DNA from: Lithodes maja
Lineage: Eukaryota > Arthropoda > Malacostraca > Decapoda > Lithodidae
Direction of reading: 5' to 3'
DNA length: 64,000 bases
Assembly: GCA_037953745.1 (NCBI GenBank)
Contig: JBAKBP010004442.1
Coordinates: 62,001 to 126,000, forward strand
Shown: positions 10,401-21,002 of the stretch, piece after piece
Numbering within the stretch: the stretch's first letter is position 1
Layout: every line of letters starts with the position of its first letter
Notes under the pieces: generated by a model
Told to the model about the DNA's origin: nothing
What the model saw: only the letters and a program-made list of their open reading frames with translations
Databases searched by the model: none
Position numbers and translations under genes: made by a program

Positions 10401-11955
10401 CCGGTAGTTTACACACACTCAATATTGTTTTATAGCTAAGAAATTAAACTTAAATAGTATATAAAGAATACAGTATGGAATTGGTATTTATTATCTAGCA
10501 TCTTCTTAGACCAAGTAAGTACTCACCACAGGTTGGGTTTGAAAGGGATCTGTTTGTTGCATGGGGGGCCAATCGTCTCTCTGCATGTTTAAGACCTTTC
10601 TCCTCATTTCTTTGTCTATATTTAGACCTTTCGTGCTATTTAGATGTCCTGGCCACATATGTGCCTTCAGCCGGCACAATTTTCTACCGAAAAACTAAAT
10701 GGGGTCTGCATGAATAAACCAATAAATACACCCTAACCCCCCTTTTAAGAACACGAGCACACGTCTCACCCCCACTGAGTTCCAGCACAGACTGAACGCA
10801 TCCCCTGTTCTGCCCCCCCCCCACCCCACCCCTACCCCCCCTACCCCCTACCCCCACCTCCAATTCCCCCCTACCCCACCAAGTAAATTCTAGAAGGACC
10901 AGCCCGGGACATTTTTCGCCATTAGACGAAAATACACGTCCTCTTAGACCCTTCTTATGCATAAAATCATTTAATTTTAGCGCAAGAAATCAAAGTTAAA
11001 AATTATTGGTGCTGGGTTGGAAACCCATACTCCCCACCCTCCCTTAATTAAGACCACTCCGCCATTTCGTCCCCATTGATACAAATACCTCATCCCTTTA
11101 AGTACGATTTTGTGAAGCCTACATGATAGCTAAACCGATGCATTGTAATCATTGAATGGATACGTCCTTCCTAACCTGAATAAAATTGTCATAGTAACCA
11201 GAAAAAAATATGTCATTAAAGTATAGGAAGTTATTTTAGGTATGATTAAACAACATGCATTGGTAGAAGGATTCACTTAAATAGTTAAATGCAGTAATAG
11301 AAACAAATAATGGCACCCATCAAAGAGGGCTGGTCGAAAATGGAATTTACGACCACGTATGGACGCTGTTGGACGAGCGGAATCGAATGGCACCAAGTAG
11401 AATTAATTAGGACTCTTAGTTTGGGCTACAGAAGACTTTTAAAGTTGAAAACGTGCTCATTTCGGGCGTTTCTGGAGGTCAAATCAAAACGAAATCCTAA
11501 GTCTATTGGTCCGATTTGAATTATGTTTGTGGCATTGGATTCAGCGGGTGAAAGTAACTTAAACTAAATATCTGATACGTTTGCATTCCCAAATAATGTA
11601 TTCCTATTATATATCACCCAGTTTCATAAACATTCATACATTAAACACACACACTCGCATATACACTCCCCCTCAACAACAACGTTCCTGAGTGTTGTAG
11701 CTTGTACTGAAGAGTGAATAAAGAATAAATTACTTATAAAATACAAGATCATGTGGTCACAGCCAAACTAAACTTAATAGGATGTCACCGCTAGTGACAA
11801 TTGAATTCTCTTTGTCAAACATATTTCACTAAAAGACCTAAATGAATTGATGAAAGACCTCTTCCTCCAAGATAATAATAATAATAATATCAACCAAGTA
11901 TAACAGTCCACATGTTCAAGTTTATAGATTATTCAATATAATTAGGCCACAGCTT
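10401..11955. other. Non-coding with scattered repeats
   Basis: 10610-10700 holds a DR-A scrap (CCTTTCGTGCTATTTAGATG, CAGCCGGCACAATTTTCTAC). 10795-10870 is C-rich. 11155-11225 has DR-B landmarks (TACGTCCTTCCTAACCTGAA). A short ATA/ATA repeat is at 11875-11890. No credible gene. Confidence 0.45.
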
Positions 11956-11959
11956 TTGA

Positions 11960-12357
11960 CTCCCCTTTGCACAGGCACTTAAGGGAGCCCACCTCGCTTT
12001 TTTCTCTTTCTCTCCCTCTCTCTTTGGTTTGTATCCATGCGGCCCCATTCAGCCTACTGTTTTAAGATGTTTAACCCCATCCAGGTGTCAATATTTTCCT
12101 GGCGAACCAGCATATACAGTATATATTTTTGTTTTGACAGCAAGCTAAATTTGTACATTATTCGATAGAGGTTTTCTCCATACAATGCTGGCTCGCTATC
12201 GCTCGCCAGGAAGGAGTCAACACTTGGATGGGGATAAACGTCTTAAAATAGTTGGCTGAATGGGGCCGAATGGATACAAGCCAGGAAAAAGGAGAAAAAG
12301 ATAAAAAAAAAAAAAACGCGAGGTGGGCCCCTTTTATTCAGTTTCAAAGGGGCCTCC
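11960..12357. mobile_element. Foldback (inverted-repeat) element
   Basis: The two ends are long imperfect inverted repeats of about 150 bp. The left arm reads AAGGGAGCCCACCTCGC, a pyrimidine tract, TTTGTATCCATGCGGCCCCA, then a TTTAACCCCATCCAGGTGTC block and CCTGGCGA. The reverse complement of the right arm shows the same series in the same order. The centre is AT-rich. There is no coding capacity. Smaller relatives lie at 15088-15200 and 29748-29901. Confidence 0.75.
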
Positions 12358-12379
12358 AGGCAAATATACAGACTTGGAG

Positions 12380-13110
12380 TAACTATCTCGCTAACCCTTT
12401 TTACTACCCTAGAGATCCTGCTTAAGCTGAATAAAATCGTCTATTGATAGCCAGAATTATGTGGAAAATGGCTTTAATTTACGGAACGCTTTGAGGAGTT
12501 GGAGAGTAGGGAAGGAGGGGGTATTGGGGTGGGGAGGGGGGTTCACCTAAGCTGGTATCACACGAGCACTTTTTCCCTCAACATTTATCCTCAACGTCTG
12601 GCAGCTTATGAGGTCAACATATAAAATATTTCAGTTGCCTAAATGCATCCACCACTAGTCTAGTTTTCGATACCGGTTCAACATATTCCAAAAATTTTGC
12701 CAGAAAAATTTTGATCATGGAATGTTGACTATAAAAGCTCTGTGTGAAGGCTTTAGTTGAATCTCGTCTCGATGGACACGGCTAACGTGGACGTCCGCTG
12801 GTGAAAACGTAAAACGTAAGCGGGATAGAATTGATCCTAGAGAGCCTTCCAAAGCTATGTAAAAATCGTCTAATGAGGGCCAAAATGGCATCAATTTACG
12901 ACAATATTTCATAGCCTGTGATAATAGTTTAGGGAGGAGGGAGGGGGTATTGGCGGGGGTGGGGGGGGGGGGCGGGCGGGGGGCGGGTGATAGTTTGAAC
13001 GGAGTATGTGAGAGTTAATAGATCAATAGAGATAGTATCAACCTTAGAGAACTAACTTTCCTAAGCTAACTAAAGTCGCCTAATGATAGCCGGAGTGAAA
13101 TTAAGATAGG
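12380..13110. repeat. Three DR-B copies and G-rich tracts
   Basis: DR-B landmarks (GAGATCCTGCTTAAGCTGAA, CTTCCAAAGCTATGTAAAAA, CTAAGCTAACTAAAGTCGCC, each followed by a TAATGA-AGCC-like block) occur at about 12410, 12840 and 13045. G-rich tracts lie at 12490-12545 and 12930-12990. No gene. Confidence 0.55.
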
Positions 13111-13296
13111 GCATCAATAATAATAAAAAGTATGTGATCAAATTTTATGGAGGAAAGAAGGAATATGAACACCAGTGGTATTGAAAAGTCTCTCATAAAA
13201 GTTCGTGGCCATCACCTATTTCGGATTATGGAAGTATATCTCTGGACAGGAATACTATATAAATATGATTATCTATATATCAACTACACAGTTATA

Positions 13297-13316
13297 TATA
13301 TATATATATATATATA
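13297..13316. repeat. (TA)n microsatellite
   Basis: Uninterrupted TA dinucleotides inside an AT-rich stretch. Confidence 0.85.
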
Positions 13317-13369
13317 CCATCTAATATACTGTGCAGTTTAGATTGAGATAGCCTTTACGCTTTTAATAC

Positions 13370-13460
13370 TCACAGATCCTTCCTATCCTTCTGTACCGGC
13401 GACGTCTTTTTCAATATATTCTTGCTATATATTTAGACGACTTTGTGCAGCTTAAGAGGG
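13370..13460 (+). repeat. Dispersed repeat DR-B
   Basis: Good copy of DR-B: CCTTCTGTACCGGCGACGTC, TTCAATATATTCTTGCTATA, TTTAGACGACTTTGTGCAGC, TTAAGAGGGA. Equivalent copies lie at 42536-42605 (plus) and 42650-42745 and 51600-51790 (minus). Confidence 0.65.
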
Positions 13461-13599
13461 AAAAGGTAAAACTATCTCAATTCACCTGTTCACTCCACCA
13501 AACTATCACCCCCCCACCCCCTCCTCCCCCATACCCCCTTTCCCCCATCCCAATACCATTCGCCCTGTACGGCGAGATGGGCCGTTTTTCTGGTCTCCT

Positions 13600-13850
13600 T
13601 TCTTCCTCATGTTTAGCTCCATTAGTTTTGAGATTTTATGACTTTCGCCAGATTAGTTTGGCCATTTTAAGAAATGTCCCATTTCTGTCAATGTTAAGAC
13701 CTTTTGAGCCATTTGGGTGTATTTTTCCCTGGCGAGCGATAGCAAGCCTGTATTAAGCTTAGGAGCTTTCAGCCGGGACATTTTTCTACCGAAAAATGTA
13801 CAAATTTATCTCTAAGGGGGATCTTGCGGGTATATTGTTAAGCTTGATGG
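13600..13850 (+). repeat. Dispersed repeat DR-A, near-full copy
   Basis: In order: TCATGTTTAGCTCCATTAGT, AGACCTTTTGAGCCATTTGG, CCTGGCGAGCGATAGCAAGC, a hairpin-forming TTTCAGCCGGGAC region, TCTACCGAAAAATGTACAAA. The next copy at 13960 is in the same orientation, so the two form a loose tandem pair. Confidence 0.7.
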
Positions 13851-13959
13851 AGGTCTAGGGTGCAAACTAAAGATCCCCTTTAAGCCTGTTTGTTAATTGC
13901 TAGATGCCTTTTATAAACAGAACACAGACCCAATGGAATCCAGAACGGCTCCGGTACAG

Positions 13960-14215
13960 AAAGGGTTAAGAGGGATTTAGTCTGGACCCCTTTCTCCCTC
14001 ATGTTTAGCCCCATTGCTTTTGAGATGCAAACACGTTCGCCCCATTAGTTTGGCGAATTTAAGAACTTTTGTCCCATTTTTGTCAATTATAGGACCTTTA
14101 GGTGTCGATTTTTTCCTGGCGAGTGGCGATCGATAGCGAGCCTGTAATTTAAGAGGACCGGCCTTCGGCCTGGGCGTTATTCTACCGAAAAATTTACAAA
14201 TTTATCTTGAAATTT
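13960..14215 (+). repeat. Dispersed repeat DR-A, near-full copy
   Basis: Contains CTCATGTTTAGCCCCATTGC, CCATTAGTTTGGCGAA, TTTAGGTGTCGATTTTTTCC, GCGATCGATAGCGAGCCTG, a GGCC-TTC-GGCC hairpin (about 14159-14169) and CTACCGAAAAATTTACAAAT. It ends in a (TTTATC)n run at 14212-14238. Confidence 0.7.
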
Positions 14216-14416
14216 ATCTTTATCTTTATCTTTATCTTTGGCCGCGAGTTTGGTGCCTCAATGATCAAACAATTTAAGGTTAGGGTAGTGTTTGTTGGTC
14301 TGTGTACGGTCGCGCTAATAAGTCTATGTCCCAGCTGTCATTACGTTTGGCTTGCTCTGTGCTGTATTAATGTCTGTCAGATGTTGAATAGTTTGGGTAA
14401 GTGTAGGAACAGGTTT

Positions 14417-14530
14417 GTAGTATGTCAGGGGGGGTTAGGGAGTATGTCAGGGGGGTCAGGGAGTATGTCAGGGGGTCAGGGAGTATGTCAGGGGGTCAGG
14501 GAGTATGTCAGGGGGTCAGGGAGTATGTCC
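14417..14530 (+). repeat. G-rich ~20-bp minisatellite
   Basis: About five units of GTATGTCAGGGGGTCAGGGA; early units have an extra G and one reads TTAGGG. Repeated G runs on one strand could fold into a G-quadruplex. The open frame across it (Gly/Ser-rich) is a by-product. Confidence 0.85.
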
Positions 14531-14639
14531 TTGAGTTTATTATCTATTTCAACAACTCAAATGGGTAAATATGATACTGTTACCCATTAGACGATTTCCT
14601 ACCTCAATTATTCAAATGGGTCAATACAACTTTGATTTC

Positions 14640-15060
14640 TTAGTAACACAGGTCCTTCTTAACTGCATAAATCCTCTACGTTTAGCAATAATCCAAGGTA
14701 AACAGGCGTCATGGTGCTGAAGGGGTGAACTAGCTCCCCCCACCGGTGCCCCTTTGAGTTTATATTCTATTCTAGCTATAATTAAACGATATTATGCAGC
14801 TGTAGATAACTTGAAGCCTTAATTATTACTAGAGGTCCGTCCTAAGCTGAATAATATCATCTAATAATAGACGGTTTTCTTTAGTTTGTTATTACCTCAA
14901 CGGCTCTTTGTAACACAGGTCCTTCCTAAACTGCATAAAATCATCAAAATGTTGCCCTCTTTGTAAAACAGGTCCTTCGTAAACTGCATAAAGTCATCAA
15001 CATTTAGCCCCCCCACCCCAACCCCACCCCGCCACCCCAGCAACGAAAATCGGCCATTTT
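14640..15060 (+). repeat. Scattered DR-B pieces
   Basis: Repeated phrases of the form GGTCCTTC(C/T)TAAACTGCATAAA occur near 14650, 14920 and 14970, with a GTCCGTCCTAAGCTGAATAA block at 14835. No coding sequence. Confidence 0.5.
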
Positions 15061-15087
15061 GTTGCCTCTTACCTACGGTAGCATTGA

Positions 15088-15200
15088 GGGGGGGCTTTTT
15101 GTTATCTCCTTTTCTCTCTTTCTATGGCTTAACAGTAGTCTGAATGGGGCCGAATGGATAGAAGCCAGAGAAAGAGAGAAAAGGAGATCAAAATTAACCC
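15088..15200. mobile_element. Small foldback element
   Basis: The left arm TATCTCCTTTTCTCTCTTTC and the right arm GAAAGAGAGAAAAGGAGATC are inverted. The core GAATGGGGCCGAATGGAT is shared with the larger element at 11960-12357. Confidence 0.65.
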
Positions 15201-16103
15201 TTTCTGTACCATGGCGTCTATTTTTCTGTTTTTCTTTTTTAATTCCAATGCCGTATTTTATTTAGTTTAAAAGCTACAAACTATCCCAATAAATTCGTCT
15301 GGACTAACAGGCTTCGAACTTTATCTAATGGAAAGCTATATATATGTCCGCAACATTATGCTATTATAGGCCTATAACAAACTATTCACATTAGTGCAAT
15401 ACAAACAAGTGCGTGTTCTAGGAAAATATGATCATAATTGAGATGTTCTGGATGAATTTATGCTGTATATAGGTGAGTTGGGGAAGACAATGTGGACGTA
15501 ACGTACAAATGCTACAAATGCTATAGGTTTAGAATAGTTACCCTCTAATAGTAATAAAAGAAAATGGGTTAGCTCAGATGCGCGAACGAGTTTTCTATGG
15601 ACGATGCTTGGCTGATTTTATGGGTGACTTTTTTGTTTTTCTTATGTTCGATATAATAGTAGGCCTTTAATTTGACCAGTCTCTTGTGTTCATGAATATG
15701 CCAGGAGTGTGGTGGCAAGGTCTAGATACTATCTAACAAACCTCTTAGTTTAATACAGTACTATCTAACAAACCTTAGTTCTTACTAACATAGCTCCTTA
15801 GACTGCATAAAATCCTCAAATTTTAGCCAGAAACTAATCCAATACACATTTCTGATGATTTTATTCAGATTAGGAAGTCAGAGATGTTACTTTTTCGTGT
15901 AGGGAAATTGTTGATTATGGTCGAATTTTTACATCTTAAGATATGGGTGTCTTTGGATTCGTCTCGTCGGTGCAATTCCAACGGTATAATTGTTTTTAAA
16001 TTCTGACCAATTGTTACTGTAGGCGGCTATGTAATTTTGGCTGTAATATATGTTAAGAGAAGCCTATTATCGTCAGAAATTATATATTTCTATTAGACTC
16101 AGT
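15200..16103. other. No recognisable gene
   Basis: AT-rich. Minor repeat scraps (ACTATCTAACAAACCT twice near 15730-15775) and a DR-B-like piece at 15790-15880. No gene seen. Confidence 0.4.
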
Positions 16104-16108
16104 GATAC

Positions 16109-16466
16109 TGTAATGCCCTCGAAAATGTTCCGCACCCACAATAATACTAACCCGAGTTGACGTCAGGTATAGCGTAAAATAGTCGGAGATGGTAAGTCCA
16201 ATAAACTCATCACGTGATAACACCACGAGACTATCACCTGGTTCTTAAAAATCGGACTAAGGTTGCTATACTTTTAGTACGTCCGTGGTAGTACAGTGGG
16301 TTAGCGCGCGGGCCTGGTGGTGATGGTTGGGTCACTAACCAGGGTTCGAACCCCACCCAAGGCATCTCAAAACCTGTGGGTTTTTAGGGGGGTTAAATTC
16401 CCTTCAGAGGTTCGTACCCCGCGCCAGGTACCAGGAAAAGTTGATCCTAAAGGTAGCCTGGGGATA
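16109..16466 (+). repeat. LTR copy 1 (5' end of composite element)
   Basis: Starts TGTAATGCCCTCGAAAATG and aligns with copies 2 and 3 up to GGTAGCCTGGGGATA. It then departs into AATTCCCATTCC where the others continue TTTCAGGAGACC. It holds a TGACGTCA (CRE-like) site at 16158-16165 and the tRNA-like module at 16281-16363. If the real LTR end is the CATAACA at 19993, copy 1 is the start of a ~3.9-kb LTR. Confidence 0.75.
16281..16363 (+). promoter_or_regulatory. tRNA-like module with pol III A and B boxes inside LTR copy 1
   Basis: A-box match TAGTACAGTGG (16289-16299) and exact B box GGTTCGAACCC (16343-16353) are spaced as in a tRNA. The ends TCCGTGG and CCAAGGCA can pair imperfectly like an acceptor stem. 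The same module sits at the same place in both other LTR copies, so it is part of the LTR and not a later SINE hit. Confidence 0.75.
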
Positions 16467-16742
16467 AATTCCCATTCCTATTTAACCTGGAAAAACCCTA
16501 AGGGAAGTAAAATGCCCCAGAACAAGAAGCCCACCACAGAAGCCACGAGCGAACACCACACAGAAACACCCGGAAGAAAGGTCCACAGAACGAAAGGACC
16601 AGCTGACCGAGCCAGCCATTTCAGACAGGCCCAAGCCCGCAGGGCTAAGCAGCTCATGGCCACACCTTGTTACCTTTTCTAAACTGACCATTTTTTCCAC
16701 ACCTTACGTACACTAACCCCCCTCGTGTCCTACACTCCTAAC

Positions 16743-17340
16743 TACAAAGATGATGAACAGGAATATACATTCATATTAAAAACAACCATGCCCTGTCCCG
16801 ACGTTGAGCCAATGCCAACACATCAGACAGCCATAATATTTATGTATGTTCTTACATCCGAGAAGTAGATTTTATATATATCTTAGAAGTTAAAACACCC
16901 ACGTTTGTTCCTAGACCTCTTATATCATTTTCCATGACTAGTATAGATATATGTAACCCGTGCCCACTGCCCAGTCGCCCCTTGCATTTGTTCCTCTAGT
17001 AACTAAGTCTATAATATTAACTGCCACCAGCATTGATACGACATAGCGGCACTGTCCTTGCTACAAAGATGATGAACAGGAATATACATTCATATAAAAA
17101 AAACAACCATGCCCTGTCCCGACTTTGAGCCAATGCCAACACATCAGACAGCCATAATTATATCTATGTATGTTCTTGCATCCGAGAAGTAGATGTTATA
17201 TATTTTAGAAGTTAAAACACCCACGATTGTCCCTAGACCTCTTATATCATTTTCCATGACGAGTATAGATATATGTAACCCGTGCTCAGTCGCCCCTTGC
17301 ATTGTTCCTCTAGTAACTAAGTATTAATATTAACATTCCC
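16743..17340 (+). repeat. ~300-bp tandem duplication inside the long element
   Basis: The segment starting CTACAAAGATGATGAACAGG (16743) recurs at 17061 with high similarity, including CCATGCCCTGTCCCGAC, CATCCGAGAAGTAGAT and CAGTCGCCCCTTGCAT. The second copy has small indels, such as a deletion around CCCACTGCCC. No coding. Confidence 0.85.
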
Positions 17341-19993
17341 TAACATCTTGTCTTGCCAGACTAAGCTTTATGAAGACCCATCGCCCCATAAATCTATGTA
17401 TGCAATCCTTAGGTTAAGTATTTTTATCCGCCATTGTGTTCACCTTTTTCCATTTACTTTCCACAATTGTCATACGTCTTCCCCTTGCCTCTTTCGTATC
17501 CACAGCCCACACTACGCCAATTTACTTCGTGTCTTACACCTCTTACCCCAACCAGAGATTGTATAAGATAACCTGGTTACCAGTATCTGTCATAAGTACC
17601 CCGAAACAATAACTAAGTACCCCTACGAACTGCCGCTTTTGTTGGTATTTATATTTATATTTAATAGAAAACGCAGTTCCCAGGACCAACTAATAGTATC
17701 CATAACCCTCGGACTGATCACATAACTCTATCTTTTCCAGACTCTTATACCACCCCATGTTGCATTCCCCGGTAGCATATTTTGGCTAACGTATTCTACT
17801 GCCTTTTCAAACTTTCCATATCAAGTGTAGCCTAATGCCACCCCCACGCCCAGGGACCTTAGGGGCAAAATTTCCCTGTAGCCCTTGAACTCTCCCCCCC
17901 TCTCAGTAAGAATTCCCGCGCTTCTCGACTCTTGTCCGACCTAGCCTCTCTCTCATACCTCTTGAAGATCCTTGAATTGTCCGTTGCTAACGCTCTCCAA
18001 CCTTTTATATATATACTCCTATCCAGCCTACCTTCACTTAGTAGGCCAGAACAACATTAGAACTTTACTAGCCCCTTGCATGCCATCTATTCTCTTACAA
18101 CACATTCACAACCCCTGCACCCAATGGTCGTCGGTGCGAGGCTAGCCGCCCCGCCAGTTTACTAACTTCTATTGCCATACTTCCAGATAAATGTGGCAGA
18201 GTTAGCGGAAACCAGTCTCCACCACATCCAGCAAACTCTACAATTAACAACCAACCGAGTAAAACCAGCTAGCTAAGGCACCTTCGGTTTTGGTATTAAA
18301 GACACCCACATCTGTCTCATACACAGAGGGTTATTATAAACACTGGTGATATGGCAAGCCCCTAGCCACAGCCGCCGGACGACGTTCACAGAGAGAGGGC
18401 GCCCAGCTCCCCCTTTTTTGCCCACCCGAGGAGGGAGACCCCCACCCCCGCGGAGGTATACCTGGCCCCTGTTTTGACTTTCGAGTCATTGCCAGGTAGC
18501 ACAGGAATTCTTCCTATCAATGAACTAACCATGAATGACTAACACCTTTACTAACCTCTATTAACTCACAATAAACCATTTACCTTTCTTGCATGCTCTG
18601 ATCACTAAATTAGCACCTCAGATATACCATAGAATGAAGATTGAACAATCTAGAGAGACGTTCCTATCACAGCTGTCCCCATCCTCCTCGCAAAGTAGAT
18701 CCAGTCTCTCTCCCCTAAATACGTCCAGTATAGCCAAAATAGTACCTCTTACTAAGGCTCAGTTATATGAAATATAAAGGCTTTCCTATAGCCCTGTGCC
18801 ACAACAGTAAATACCATCTTACCTAGTCTCCATTTCTATTGAGAGCTCAATTAAGTTCATAAGACTCGAGATCCCTACTGTCTACAGGGTCCAGAACCGA
18901 GCCTATAAATCTAACTCCCGCCCCCAGTCAAATCAGTTGAAAGCTAGACACCAACCAGTGGTCACTACCCTGCAGTTTACCTCTAGCTCTGCCTTGTGTT
19001 GTTCCGGAGTTGAGAGATTCCAGATCCGGCAGACTCCGTGGCAGAGAAGACTGATAGAAGCATCTGTCCATGTACAAGTCCTAACGTGCACCTTATAACC
19101 TTCACACAAATTCGTGGGTATATAAGTGTGTAGCCAGCAACGATCATCAAGAGATCCGACTTGAGAACTTCCTACATTTTGGACCATCTGGACGGCCGAG
19201 GAACCAGTCGTTAGCCCCCAACATCACCGGAAGCAAGATAACCAGGACCAGATCTACCCATACTATTCAAGATTCATGTTGCTAGTACTAAGTGTTATAG
19301 TACTAGCTTGATACTCACTTATTAACTTTCTATAAAGTGGCTAAGACCTTGTCCAGCGCAATTCATATTTAACCATTCCATTTGGGACGTACTAAGCGAT
19401 CAGTGCTCTTTAATTAACAGGCGACTTTGACTCTCGTAATTACCTTATTCAGATATTCAAACTCTAGTGATATCTAACGTCGCCCACTGATTTGTGTTCT
19501 ACGTATTTCTGCTTCAAGAATATCAAACTTAGTTCAGTACCCCCATGAGGTTACTAGAGATTGCCGTGTTCTACAATACGCGTGTCTAATCCTAACTGTG
19601 AGCTGCTACTTGGGCACGCGACCAGCCAGCAAGAGGTCAAATCAGTGACATTGAATTATACGAATATATTGAGGTCTTCCAGTAAAAATATAAACTTGCT
19701 AATTAACCCGTGATCAGAAGATTATACCTGAACGTTGGAAGTGGGAGACTAGGCTCCATCCAGATCCGCTAATGCTAGCAGTTCCCTTCTATCATTTGTT
19801 TTGTGCGAATATAACTATCTTTCTATGCTCTTTATTTCTTTACTTAAATAAACGTAAACTTGTGTCGTGTTACCGTGTGTTTATTTTGTGTTCTCTATTC
19901 CTCATACCTTGTATTGTGCATGCAGCCTTCTATACCCAGTCATTCAGAACTCACATTACCCAAGTTAAACCTGTAGAAAAACAGGGCATAACA
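17341..19993 (+). other. Long non-coding interior or long LTR
   Basis: No gag, pol or env similarity was seen in any frame. The 3' end looks LTR-like: an AATAAA signal at 19847-19852, a GT-rich stretch after it, then an end ACAGGGCATAACA at 19993 followed at once by TTGGTGGCAG. So 16109-19993 could be one 3.9-kb LTR beginning TG and ending CA. Confidence 0.5.
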
Positions 19994-20003
19994 TTGGTGG
20001 CAG
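19994..20003 (+). promoter_or_regulatory. Primer-binding-like site 1
   Basis: TTGGTGGCAG lies directly after an LTR-like end (CATAACA). TGG at the start would pair with a tRNA CCA end. The identical ten bases follow LTR copy 2 at 20451. Confidence 0.5.
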
Positions 20004-20450
20004 TAATGCCCTCGAAAATGTCCCGCACCCACAATAATACTAACCCGAGTTGACGTCAGGTATAGCGTAAAATAGTCGTAGATGGTAAGTCCAATAAACT
20101 CGTCTCGAGAGACTATCACCGTGGTTCGAAAATAGTCGTAGATGGTAAGTCCAATAAACTCATCTCGAGAGACCATCACCGTGGTTCTTAAAAATCGGAC
20201 TAAGGTTGCTATACTTTTAGTACGTCCGTGGTAGTACAGTGGGTTAGCGCGCGGGCCTGGTGGTGATGGTTGGGTCACTAACCAGGGTTCGAACCCCACC
20301 CAAGGCATCTCAAAACCTGTGGGTTTTTAGGGGGGTTAAATTCCCTTCAGAGGTTCGTACCCCGCGCCAGGTACCAGGAAAAGTTGATCCTAAAGGGTAG
20401 CCTGGGGATATTTCAGGAGACCATGAATTCCCTTCACACCCAGCATTTCA
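20003..20450 (+). repeat. LTR copy 2, with 60-bp internal duplication
   Basis: Runs from GTAATGCCCTCG (first T missing) to CCAGCATTTCA. A 60-bp segment starting AATAGTCGTAGATGG occurs twice in tandem (20071-20130, 20131-20190); copies 1 and 3 have one. It carries CRE-like TGACGTCA (20051-20058) and the tRNA-like module (20224-20306). It is followed directly by the second primer-binding-like site. Confidence 0.85.
20224..20306 (+). promoter_or_regulatory. tRNA-like module inside LTR copy 2
   Basis: Same module as in copy 1, with A box TAGTACAGTGG (20232-20242) and B box GGTTCGAACCC (20286-20296) both intact. Confidence 0.75.
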
Positions 20451-20460
20451 TTGGTGGCAG
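20451..20460 (+). promoter_or_regulatory. Primer-binding-like site 2
   Basis: TTGGTGGCAG follows the CATTTCA end of LTR copy 2, where a 5' LTR would meet the minus-strand primer site. The next 145 bp (to 20605) have no coding and end in purine-rich AAAGAAGGA (20592-20600), a plausible polypurine tract before LTR copy 3. Confidence 0.55.
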
Positions 20461-20605
20461 CTAGGGAACGTGACCAGGTAGCTACGTGGAGCACCCGTCA
20501 CGCGAACCCTATACCAACAATATTGAGATTGCTGAGGTAATACAGCTACGATACCTTACGACCTTAAAATAGGCTAGGGACTAGCCTAGTTAAAGAAGGA
20601 TGTAA

Positions 20606-21002
20606 TGTAATGCCCTCGAAAATGTCCCGCACCCACAATAATACTAACCCGAGTTGACGTCAGGTATAGCGTAAAATAGTCGGAGATGGTAAGTCCAATA
20701 AACTCATCACGTGATAACACCACGAGACTATCACCTGGTTCTTAAAAACCGGACTAAGGTTGCTATACTTTTAGTACGTCCGTGGTGTACAGTGGGGTTA
20801 GCGCGCGGGCCTGGTGGTGATGGTTGGGTCACTAACCAGGGTTCGAACCCCACCCAAGGCATCTCAAAACCTGTGGGTTTTTAGGGGGGTTAAATTCCCT
20901 TCAGAGGTTCGTACCCCGCGCCAGGTACCAGGAAAAGTTGATCCTAAGGTAGCCTGGGGATATTTCAGGAGACCATGAATTCCCTTCACACCCAGCATTT
21001 CA
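20606..21002 (+). repeat. LTR copy 3 (3' LTR)
   Basis: Runs 397 bp from TGTAATGCCC to GCATTTCA, then the target duplication GATAC. It carries TGACGTCA (20655-20662) and the tRNA-like module (20778-20861). The A box here is damaged (GTGTACAGTGGGG) and the B box GGTTCGAACCC (20840-20850) is intact. Confidence 0.85.

Noticed and set aside
16281..16363. Genuine tRNA gene
   Set aside because: The acceptor stem pairs poorly, no convincing anticodon arm is seen, and the module repeats inside three LTR copies.
16317..16682. 121-codon plus-strand frame starting inside LTR copy 1
   Set aside because: It begins within the tRNA-like module and runs into non-coding element sequence; there is no conserved domain.
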